Shown piece by piece: positions 1 through 8,781 of a stretch of DNA of 8,781 nucleotides; position 1 is the stretch's first letter; every line of letters starts with the position of its first letter. Origin of the DNA: Limisphaerales bacterium (lineage in GTDB: Bacteria > Verrucomicrobiota > Verrucomicrobiia > Limisphaerales > UBA11358); assembly GCA_003455565.1 (NCBI GenBank), contig DMQW01000111.1, forward strand, positions 1,139 through 9,919, read 5' to 3'. A model generated the notes under the pieces. The model ran no database searches and was not told the DNA's origin. It worked only from the letters and a program-made list of their open reading frames with translations. The position numbers and the translations under genes are program-made.

Positions 1-597
1 GTGCCGGTGCGCATGAGCGACCGCTTGATTGGCTTTCTCCAAATCGGACAGGTGTTCCGCAAAAAACCGACCGACGCGCAGTTTGAAAAAGTTGCCCGGC
101 AGACGAAAAAATGGGGGATCAAAACCGACCGTGCCGCCATTAAGCAGGCATTCTTTTCAGGCAAAGTCGTCACGCCCAAGGAACATGATTCGGCCATCAA
201 ACTCTTGAGCATCTTTGCACAGCATCTGGCCATGTTGAGCAACCAGGTTTTCATCCAGCGCGAAAACGCGGAGCCGCCGGTCATCGCCAAGGCGCGCGCC
301 TACATCCACGAACATCAGACCGAGGAACTTTCCCTCGGCCAGGTCGCCAAGGCCGCGAACATGAGCAGTTATTACTTCTGCAAGACGTTCAAAAAAATTG
401 TCGGCATCAATTTCACCGATTACGTCGCGCGCGTGCGGATTGAAAAATCCAAAAATCTTCTGCTCAACCCGAATTTGCGCGTGAGTGAAATCGCCTTTGA
501 AGTCGGCTTCCAGTCGCTCACGCATTTCAACCGCGTATTCAAAAAAATCCTCGGCCAGTCGCCGACCGAATATCGCGCGCAACTGCTGGCACACTGA
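1..597 (+). CDS. PocR-domain / AraC-family transcription regulator, 5' end outside window
   Basis: DNA-binding transcription regulator, cytoplasmic. The 198 visible residues contain two parts. Residues 1-80 resemble the C-terminal half of a PocR-type ligand-sensing domain (GFLQIGQVF at 11-19, then a helical stretch ending near LAMLSNQVF). Residues 93-195 are a complete AraC-type double helix-turn-helix: first HTH about 111-133 (LSLGQVAKAANMSSYYFCKTF), second about 160-182 (RVSEIAFEVGFQSLTHFNRVF), closing with the family signature GQSPTEYR. The first base of the window is a GTG, but a PocR domain should start well upstream, so this is most likely an internal valine and the gene is cut by the window edge. 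In this family the sensor usually controls uptake or breakdown of a small carbon compound. The neighbouring fragment at 657-1007 may be part of such a locus, but no target can be named. The AraC assignment is very secure; the PocR assignment is fairly secure. Confidence 0.9.
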   Translation: MPVRMSDRLIGFLQIGQVFRKKPTDAQFEKVARQTKKWGIKTDRAAIKQAFFSGKVVTPKEHDSAIKLLSIFAQHLAMLSNQVFIQRENAEPPVIAKARAYIHEHQTEELSLGQVAKAANMSSYYFCKTFKKIVGINFTDYVARVRIEKSKNLLLNPNLRVSEIAFEVGFQSLTHFNRVFKKILGQSPTEYRAQLLAH

Positions 598-656
598 CCG
601 CGTGCATCCGTCCCCGACTCCACCCAGATCATCGCGGGTCATTTTCGATTCCACGA

Positions 657-1007
657 TTGGCATTGGATTTGGGCAAGTGCATTCCCGTGCCGCTTTACAA
701 TCTGGTTTATCACGACGCCATTCTTATCTCGTATGGCGAAGCGCGGAACGGCGGTCAAAAAAATCTTTTGCTCGGAATGTTGTGCGGCGGCGTGCCCGAA
801 CTGCCCGTCACTAATGCCGGCGAAAAATCACTCGCGCTCATCAAGCAGATGGCCGCGCTGCACAAACGAATTGCGCTTGTTGAAATGACCAACCACGAAT
901 TTCTGGACGCCGCCCGCAAAAAGGAACGCTCCACCTTCGCCGACGGCACGACCGTGACGGTGGATGGGGATGAGAATTCAGTCGTCGTCAATCCGCCGTT
1001 GAAATAA
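657..1007 (+). pseudogene. C-terminal remnant of a larger, possibly glycoside-hydrolase-like protein
   Basis: About 116 codons read from a TTG at 657 to a TAA at 1005-1007. The text starts mid-domain (LGKCIPVPLYNLVYHDAIL) and ends with a neat closing domain (IKQMAALHKRIALVEMTNHE, then FADGTTVTVDGDENSVVVNPPL). The last part reads like a small C-terminal beta-domain of a secreted sugar-active enzyme, with a fill-in beta hairpin around TFADGTTVTVDGD. There is no signal peptide, no plausible ribosome-binding site and no N-terminal domain, and the frame stays open upstream to 597 without any methionine. I read this as a 5'-deleted gene rather than a small protein. The family assignment is from memory of similar C-termini in verrucomicrobial glycoside-hydrolase-like proteins and is uncertain. 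The TTG start is arbitrary. Confidence 0.5.
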
Positions 1008-1176
1008 TCGCCTTTCATAAGGACCCCTCCGGAAACTGGGTAAAAAGTTTGGGATAGCTGAGCAAGCAATGGCAGAGGCCGGGCATGATGGTTAAGCTGC
1101 GAGCCATGAAAACTTACCCGTCGGCACAGACGCTGGGATTTTTCGTGTGGTGCAACTGCTGGTTTGAACGAGCCGA
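1008..1176. other. Unassigned intergenic stretch before the insertion-sequence remnant
   Basis: No gene is supported here. A 28-codon plus-strand reading frame runs from an ATG at 1106 to a TAA at 1190-1192, but it has no recognisable motif and ends inside an insertion-sequence end. An open minus-strand frame also crosses the stretch, but it runs on as a shadow of the upstream fragment. The segment may be the decayed outer flank of the mobile element that follows. Confidence 0.3.
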
Positions 1177-1247
1177 GTTGACTCACGGCTAAATGTTACC
1201 GGGGGTGGGACCGTCAGGTCTTGGTTGACTCACGATCCATGTTACCG
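1177..1247. repeat. Duplicated insertion-sequence end (two direct copies of about 25 bp)
   Basis: Copy one at 1177-1201 and copy two at 1224-1247 share GTTGACTCACG at the left and ATGTTACCG at the right, with four or five different bases between (GCTAA versus ATCC). They are 47 bp apart in direct orientation. Read on the minus strand, the inner copy forms the last codons of the transposase tail (GNMDREST), while the outer copy lies beyond its stop. The arrangement fits a transposase gene that runs into the end of its own element, with the terminal transposase-binding sequence present twice. Which copy marks the true boundary cannot be decided from this window. Confidence 0.65.
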
Positions 1248-1656
1248 AGGACAGTGAAGAAGTTCTTGAGTTTTCGTTCAATGTTTTTCTTCAACTCGAA
1301 CGGATCCAACCGCACATGTTCCTTCCGCAGCCTGGTCTTGGTGGCTTCATCAATGTTGGGGCTTTCAGCAACCGTTGATACGGTGTCTGCGGCGTCGGCC
1401 CGTAAATTCTGACCGTTTTGCTCCCGCGTTTGTCCCGCTTCAGGAGTTTGAAGGTCGGCTTGAAGTGATGGGTGAACTGGCGCCACTCCTGGGCGTAGAG
1501 GTCGTTCATCAGCGCCACCAGTTCAGGCTGCTCGAACCGTTCGTGCCCGAAGTGTTGGCGCACCTGCGTCCAGTTTTTCTGTTCACAGTGGGCGTTGTCG
1601 TTCTTGCGGTAAGCCCGGCTGCGGGTGAAGGGCACGGTCATCTTCCGTCCGGTCAT
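1214..1656 (-). pseudogene. Transposase C-terminal part (integrase/rve-type), truncated and frameshifted
   Basis: The first frame starts at an ATG at 1656 and within a few codons enters the end of an integrase-core transposase: TRSRAYRKNDNAHCEQKNWT, then RQHFGHERFEQPELVALMND, then KTVRIYGPTPQTPYQRLL. The N-E-rich stretch NDNAHCEQKNWT carries the last acidic residue of the DDE triad; the earlier catalytic aspartates are missing. After PYQRLL the homology jumps to the next frame (SPNIDEATKTRLRKEH, then LDPFELKKNIERKLKNFF) and ends at 1214. One missing base in the run at about 1360-1368 explains the jump. The tail style is that of IS481-like/ISNCY-type elements; the exact IS family is not certain. 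The gene is dead by both 5' truncation and frameshift. Confidence 0.8.
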
Positions 1657-1838
1657 ATGCTCACCCCCTCAAGGTAGTGCGCCAGTGCGCTCGCCCGCTT
1701 CGCCGGCTCCACCCGGCGATGGTCACGCTCCCCACTGGTCTTGCGGCACTCCCGACACAACCAGCGTTGCCGCCCGTGCCGGCTGCAGCCATTTTTTACC
1801 ACCGCTTCGCTGCCGCAATGTTGGCACTTCTTACCCAA
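1653..1838 (-). pseudogene. IS1-family InsA-like zinc-ribbon fragment
   Basis: A 61-codon frame from a TTG at 1838, preceded two codons upstream by an in-frame TAA. It shows the four-cysteine zinc ribbon of IS1-type InsA: CQHCGSEAVVKNG at about 5-17, then QRWLCRECRK at about 24-33. A basic linker follows, then the start of the next helix, LAHYLEGVS at about 53-60. In InsA this is where the helix-turn-helix normally begins, and here the protein stops immediately with ATA TGA. The helix-turn-helix and the InsB catalytic part are both absent. Its TGA overlaps the ATG of the transposase tail (ATGA, 1653-1656). This is most simply a chance result of the recombination joint, because the two pieces come from different transposase types. 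Confidence 0.75.
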
Positions 1839-1870
1839 CTCTTAACAGAGCTTCCAAGCAAAATCAATAC

Positions 1871-2254
1871 CTATTGAGCAATCCCGGAAAAGGCAACTTC
1901 CGAGACTAAAAAGGGGACTTTGACGGCTGGCTTAGGAACTTTGTTCTCTGACTTAACTAAGTCGGAGCATGACTTAAAAACTTCCTTGACCGACTTAACC
2001 AAGTCCATGACCGACTTGGGAACTTTGTTGCCTGACTTAATTAAGTAGGAGGCGAACTTACCCAAGTCAGAAGCGGACTTGGGAACTTTAACAACGGACT
2101 TAACTGCTTCCATGACGGAAAAAGGAACTTCCCCGGCGGTTTTAGCCGGGTTCGCCACCGGGTTTTGGGCTTCAAACCAGGACTTGACAGCGGCGTGATG
2201 GCGCAAGCTGGCGGCTTCGCGGAAAAGCCCAATTCCCATCCTGACTTGATGCAT
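1871..2254 (-). CDS. Unrecognised Lys/Ser-rich heptad-repeat protein
   Basis: I do not recognise this protein. The 127-residue frame has two halves. The first 40 residues are non-repetitive, with an amphipathic look (GIGLFREAASLRHHAAVKSW, then FEAQNPVANPAKTAGE). From about residue 43 on it consists of tandem seven-residue units with the pattern V/L-P/V-K-S-x-x-K/D/E, such as VPKSVMD, LVKSVKE, VFKSCSD and LVKSENK. It is basic and lacks transmembrane segments, cysteine motifs or a signal peptide. The annotated ATG at 2254 overlaps a TATAAT box on the same strand, so the real start may be the ATG at 2239 (sixth codon), giving a very short leader. The DNA is visibly more AT-rich than the flanking genes and lies in an island with transposase remnants, which suggests acquisition. 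The serine and leucine codons vary between units while the residues stay, which mildly favours a translated product. It could also be non-coding repeat DNA that happens to stay open. Confidence 0.5.
   Translation of the reverse strand: MHQVRMGIGLFREAASLRHHAAVKSWFEAQNPVANPAKTAGEVPFSVMEAVKSVVKVPKSASDLGKFASYLIKSGNKVPKSVMDLVKSVKEVFKSCSDLVKSENKVPKPAVKVPFLVSEVAFSGIAQ
1877..2128 (-). repeat. Twelve tandem 21-bp units
   Basis: Read on the minus strand, 252 bp divide into twelve units of exactly 21 bp. The recurrent core is GTT-CCC-AAG-TCx or TTG-GTT-AAG-TCx followed by three variable codons ending in AAA, GAC or GAA. The AAG codon at the third place holds in eight units in a row (units 2 to 5 and 6 to 9) and again in unit 10. 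The outer units (1, 11, 12) have diverged to TTT there. This centre-conserved, edge-degenerate pattern is typical of tandem arrays that grow and shrink by unequal exchange or slippage. Unit length is a multiple of three, so copy changes do not break the frame. Confidence 0.75.
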
Positions 2255-2309
2255 TATATCATCGTATCCAGATACGTTGATTTATTATTTGCATCAGCGC
2301 GGGCTTTTC
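2222..2309. repeat. Nested inverted repeats at the start of the heptad-repeat ORF
   Basis: Three inverted-repeat pairs are nested around nearly the same centre. The outer arms are GAAAAGCCC (2222-2230) and GGGCTTTTC (2301-2309), the middle arms TGATGCA (2247-2253) and TGCATCA (2290-2296), and the inner arms ATCATCGTATC (2258-2268) and GATACGTTGAT (2271-2281). The inner pair has one mismatch in 11 and a 2-base centre. The inner part looks like a dimeric-repressor operator; the whole could fold into a long interrupted hairpin or be the end of a small mobile element. It occupies most of the space between the heptad-repeat ORF and metH, so it may influence both. Confidence 0.6.
2253..2258 (-). 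promoter_or_regulatory. Candidate -10 box (TATAAT) for the heptad-repeat ORF
   Basis: A perfect TATAAT lies on the minus strand directly before and overlapping the first ATG of the heptad-repeat ORF. No good -35 hexamer is found 17 bp upstream (ATCAAC is there). The space between the two positions is filled by the inner palindrome centred at 2269-2270, the usual place for a repressor operator. If the box is used, transcription would start near 2246 and translation would have to begin at 2239 or later. The evidence is sequence resemblance only. Confidence 0.35.
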
Positions 2310-2343
2310 GTTAAGGTGTCCACAGTTATTTTGTTGTCACGCT

Positions 2344-6417
<4,074 letters not shown>

Positions 6418-6459
6418 ACGCAGACTTGTTTTTCTCGCGCCAAAGCGTAAGTTTCCGTC

Positions 6460-6927
6460 ATGAAAAGCGACGTGGTGAAAGTGGACATCCGGGGGATCAT
6501 GCCGGCCAACAGCGGCTGCGCGCTGTTCGTCGGCACGGACAAGAAAGTTTTTGTCATCAACGTCGAGCCGCAGATGGGCGCGGTCATCGGGATGTTTCTG
6601 CGCGCAACGCCCAAGGAACGCCCGCTGACGCACGACTTGATCAACCGGGTTTTTCAGGGTTTCGGCATCAGCGTCGAGCGCGTCATCATCACCGACCTGA
6701 AAAATTCCACCTACTTCGCGCGGATCATCTTGCAGCAGCAAAACGAGGTCGCCCGCAAAATTGTGGAACTTGACGCGCGGCCGAGCGACTGTCTCGCGCT
6801 GGCCGCCGCGCAGAAAAAACCCATCTTCGTTTCCGCCGCATTGTTTGAACAGGTCGAGGACATGAGCGAAGTCCTGGAGCGGATGAATGAATCCAGCGAC
6901 ACGGGCGGCGAGGCTGAAGCTGACTAA
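6460..6927 (+). CDS. Bifunctional nuclease family protein (BFN/DUF151)
   Basis: A 155-residue single-domain protein of the BFN/DUF151 family. Founding plant members degrade DNA and RNA, but bacterial members are mostly uncharacterised, so nuclease activity here is inferred from the family name only. Visible signatures are IGMFLRA near 43-49, RPLTHDLINRVFQGFGI at 54-70 and the hallmark DARPSDCLALA at 105-115, followed by a beta strand (PIFVSAALFE). The last 25 residues are acidic and look disordered (ESSDTGGEAEAD). The ATG at 6460 is 42 bp after the metH stop. Its stop at 6925-6927 is one base before the holA start, so translational coupling with holA is likely. No strong ribosome-binding site is visible. 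Confidence 0.9.
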   Translation: MKSDVVKVDIRGIMPANSGCALFVGTDKKVFVINVEPQMGAVIGMFLRATPKERPLTHDLINRVFQGFGISVERVIITDLKNSTYFARIILQQQNEVARKIVELDARPSDCLALAAAQKKPIFVSAALFEQVEDMSEVLERMNESSDTGGEAEAD

Positions 6928-6928
6928 A

Positions 6929-8059
6929 ATGGCCGCTGCGCAGTCCAATCCGCTCGCGCTTGTCTGTGGCGATGACGATTTCGCCGTCAAGCAACGCGCC
7001 CGGCAACTTTACGAAAAGTGGTCCGCCGAACTGGGCGGCATGGATCACGAAATCATCGAGGCCACCGCCGCCAACAGTGGTGATGCCTTGAAAGCGCTTG
7101 GAAAACTTCGCGAATCATTGCAAACCCTTCCTTTCTTCGGCTCCGGCAAAGTCATCTGGCTGCGCGACTGCAATTTTCTCGGCGAGGAACGCGCGGCTTC
7201 CGCAGCGGCGGTGACGGAGACGCTGGCGGAACTGGCGGATGAACTGAAAAAATTCGCATGGCAAAACGTCCGGCTGCTCATTAGCGCGGGCAAGGTGGAC
7301 AAGCGCAAAACTTTTTTCAAAACGCTCGACAAACTCGGCACAGTGGAGATTTTCGCGGCGTGGTCGGCGGACGACAAGGACTGGGTTGAACGCGCGGAAG
7401 TTGCGGCGCGAACGGCGATCCGCGAACGCAAAAAGGAAATTTCCGAGGAAGCGCTGGCCGAAATCATCAGCCGCGTCGGCCCGAACGCGCGGCAACTGGA
7501 AAGTGAAATTGAAAAAATCTGCCTGTTCGCCGGCGACCGGAAAAAAATTGAACTGGCCGACGTGGCGACGATCTGTTCCCGCAATAAAACGGCGCGCGCG
7601 TTTGCGCTCGGCGATGCGCTGGGCGACCGGAATCTGCCCGCCCTGCTCAAGCGGCTGGATGAGGAGTTGTGGGAGACGAAGTTCGACAAGGACAAGTCGG
7701 AGATTGGCCTGCTTTACGGACTCATCGGCAAGGTGCGCGCGATGTTGTTGCTCAAGGAAATGTTGCGCGAGGGCTGGCTGAAGGATACGCGAGATTACAA
7801 CCAGTTCAAGGCTCAACTGGAGCGCGTTCCGGCCGATAAATTACCGGGCGACCGGCGGTTCAATCCGCTGGCGTTGAATCCTTATGTGCTTTACAAAGCG
7901 CTGCCGCAGGTCAAAAAATACTCCTCGGCCGAACTCGTCCGGGCGATGGACGTGCTGCTGCGGTGCAACCAGCGGCTCGTGTCCAGCGGGCTGGACGAGG
8001 TGCTGGTGTTGCAGCAGGCGCTGGTGCAAATCGTGACGCCGACGACGGTCGCGGCTTGA
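6929..8059 (+). CDS. holA: DNA polymerase III subunit delta
   Basis: Delta is the wrench of the clamp loader: it opens the beta sliding clamp so that the loader can place it on primed DNA. The 376-residue protein matches the family in length and order. It has an N-terminal AAA+-like fold without Walker motifs, with GDDDFAVKQRARQLY at 14-28, FFGSGKVIWLRDCNFL at 69-84 and KVDKRKTFFKTL at 122-133. A lid domain follows with ISRVGPNARQLESEIEKI at about 180-197 and FALGDALGDRNL at 225-236. The helical collar domain contains YKALPQVKKYS and NQRLVSSGLDE. I chose the ATG at 6929, one base after the upstream stop. A longer frame starting at 6887 would add 14 residues without family similarity and overlap the preceding gene. 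Delta is poorly conserved between phyla, so the call rests on motif order rather than on identity. Confidence 0.9.
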   Translation: MAAAQSNPLALVCGDDDFAVKQRARQLYEKWSAELGGMDHEIIEATAANSGDALKALGKLRESLQTLPFFGSGKVIWLRDCNFLGEERAASAAAVTETLAELADELKKFAWQNVRLLISAGKVDKRKTFFKTLDKLGTVEIFAAWSADDKDWVERAEVAARTAIRERKKEISEEALAEIISRVGPNARQLESEIEKICLFAGDRKKIELADVATICSRNKTARAFALGDALGDRNLPALLKRLDEELWETKFDKDKSEIGLLYGLIGKVRAMLLLKEMLREGWLKDTRDYNQFKAQLERVPADKLPGDRRFNPLALNPYVLYKALPQVKKYSSAELVRAMDVLLRCNQRLVSSGLDEVLVLQQALVQIVTPTTVAA

Positions 8060-8078
8060 AAATCAGATAAACAATAAA

Positions 8079-8597
8079 ATGTCATCGGCCAAACTATCAG
8101 TGTTCGTCGGTAAAAAGTTTGTTTGCGTAAAAATCGCCGGACGCGCGAATTTCGCGTCCAGCCCGGATTTCAAAACGCTCCTGGATGAACTGGCGCAGAA
8201 AGGATTTGAACGCTTCACCCTTGATCTGACCGAGTGTGTATTGATGGACAGCACCTTTCTCGGCGTCCTTGCGGGATTTGGCCTGAAGCGCAATCCGAAC
8301 GGCTCGTCCGACGGTTGCGGCATCGAGCTGCTCAATGCCAGCGCGCGGGTCACCGAACTCCTCGACAATCTCGGCGCCGTCCACCTTTTCAAGATGACCA
8401 CCGGCACACTCCAACTGCCTGATGATGTGAAAACCTGCACGCCGGAATCCGTCAATCCGTCGCACGAGCAGATTACGCGGACAAGTCTGGAGGCACACCA
8501 GACGTTGATGGCCATGAGTCCGGAAAACCTGGCACGGTTCAAGGACGTGGCTCAATTTCTGGCCGAAGACCTCAAAAGCCTCGAAAAATCCTCCTGA
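8079..8597 (+). CDS. STAS-domain anti-sigma factor antagonist
   Basis: A 172-residue cytoplasmic protein of the SpoIIAA/RsbV type. Such proteins bind and sequester an anti-sigma-factor kinase, or act as a phosphorylated switch in a partner-switching cascade. The STAS core spans about 5-110. Strand-loop-helix FTLDLTECVLMDSTFLGVLA (46-65) carries the DST motif, and S58 is the expected phosphorylation site. INFERRED partner: a serine kinase, not present in this window. The last 50 residues go beyond the minimal STAS domain and form a charged helix-rich tail (SPENLARFKDVAQFLAEDL). It begins 19 bp after holA in the same direction, so it is probably the last gene of the group. Its stop is 9 bp from the stop of the opposing gene. 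Confidence 0.9.
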   Translation: MSSAKLSVFVGKKFVCVKIAGRANFASSPDFKTLLDELAQKGFERFTLDLTECVLMDSTFLGVLAGFGLKRNPNGSSDGCGIELLNASARVTELLDNLGAVHLFKMTTGTLQLPDDVKTCTPESVNPSHEQITRTSLEAHQTLMAMSPENLARFKDVAQFLAEDLKSLEKSS

Positions 8598-8606
8598 TTT
8601 TTAACT

Positions 8607-8781
8607 TCAGCCGGCCGGCGCCGGTGCGGGCGTTCCCAGTCCGGGCAGTTTTGGCGGCGTCGGTTTCGCCGGGGCTTCCGGCAGCGGCGTTCCCGCCGGT
8701 GCGCCAATCATCGGCCCGACATCCGCCGGCGGTTTGATGGTCGGCGTAAAGGTTCCACTGCGGATAATTTCCTCAACCTGC
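8607..8781 (-). CDS. C-terminal end of an unidentified protein with a Pro/Ala-rich tail, cut by window edge
   Basis: Fifty-seven codons are visible, ending with TGA at 8609-8607. The upstream part reads QVEEIIRSGTFTP; after that the chain is dominated by proline, alanine, glycine and threonine (GAPAGTPLPEAPAKPTPPKL, then GTPAPAPAG), which suggests an unstructured tail. Such tails are common on secreted or envelope proteins and on some regulators, but nothing here identifies the protein. The GC-rich, proline-codon-driven composition explains the run of GCCGGC-type bases near the stop. It converges with the STAS gene at a distance of 9 bp. Confidence 0.65.
   Translation of the reverse strand, partial: QVEEIIRSGTFTPTIKPPADVGPMIGAPAGTPLPEAPAKPTPPKLPGLGTPAPAPAG

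Larger units (their letters stand above)
1177..1838 (-). mobile_element. Composite remnant of two insertion sequences
   Basis: This stretch contains a transposase tail with a frameshift and a zinc-ribbon head of a different transposase type, both on the minus strand and both incomplete, followed by a duplicated terminal-like sequence at 1177-1247. Neither element could transpose by itself as seen here: the integrase-type transposase lacks most of its catalytic core and the IS1-type one lacks its catalytic part altogether. No intact terminal inverted repeat was found at the 1838 side. It is best read as a graveyard where one element was inserted into or recombined with another. Confidence 0.7.

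Noticed and set aside
1106..1192. Small plus-strand gene of 28 codons
   Set aside because: There is no ribosome-binding site, no recognisable motif, and its end lies in the insertion-sequence end.
1653..1656. Programmed frameshift between two ORFs of one IS1-type transposase
   Set aside because: The downstream frame has the tail of an integrase-core transposase, not of InsB, and no slippery A-run precedes the overlap.
1877..2128. CRISPR-like array
   Set aside because: The 21-bp units abut without spacers, vary internally and encode a heptad pattern; there are no cas genes nearby.
2282..2343. Cobalamin or SAM riboswitch before metH
   Set aside because: The leader is short and I see none of the conserved riboswitch core boxes. 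The inverted repeats nearby do not match those architectures.
8598..8630. Rho-independent terminator between the converging STAS and proline-rich genes
   Set aside because: The GCCGGC-rich bases can pair, but no T-run follows on either strand, and most of the motif is coding.

Overview
The window looks like a chromosomal stretch from a GC-rich member of the Verrucomicrobiota, probably the Pedosphaera/Limisphaerales side. That placement is an inference from protein style and from the two families of short repeats that have been absorbed into coding sequence. No marker gene in the window proves it.

Layout. Positions 1-597 hold the 3' part of a PocR-domain/AraC-type transcription regulator. Positions 657-1007 hold a C-terminal fragment of a larger, probably carbohydrate-active protein. 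Positions 1008-2340 form an accessory island. It contains a duplicated insertion-sequence end (1177-1247), a frameshifted transposase tail (1214-1656, minus strand), a truncated IS1-type InsA zinc-ribbon head (1653-1838, minus strand), and an unrecognised minus-strand ORF (1871-2254) built of twelve tandem 21-bp units that encode Lys/Ser-rich heptads. The ORF starts inside a set of nested inverted repeats (2222-2309) that carries a TATAAT box.

From 2344 to 8597 there is a tight co-directional gene group: metH (cobalamin-dependent methionine synthase), a bifunctional-nuclease-family protein (DUF151), the DNA polymerase III delta subunit (holA) and a STAS-domain anti-sigma-factor antagonist. 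Gaps are 42, 1 and 19 bp, so the four are probably co-transcribed. A minus-strand gene with a proline/alanine-rich C-terminus converges on the group and leaves the window at 8781.

The most striking signal is inside metH. The gene has been colonised three times by repetitive DNA without losing its frame. Two copies of one 138-bp element, in opposite orientations and each exactly 46 codons long, sit in two different interdomain linkers (3417-3554 and 5362-5499). Each has 12-bp terminal inverted repeats and four hairpins. One hairpin differs between the copies by three base-pair-preserving changes, which points to pressure on structure rather than sequence. A third insertion, a 14-bp unit in perfect tandem duplicate, lies in a surface loop of the activation domain (5859-5886). 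All catalytic motifs of MetH remain intact, so the gene is probably functional.
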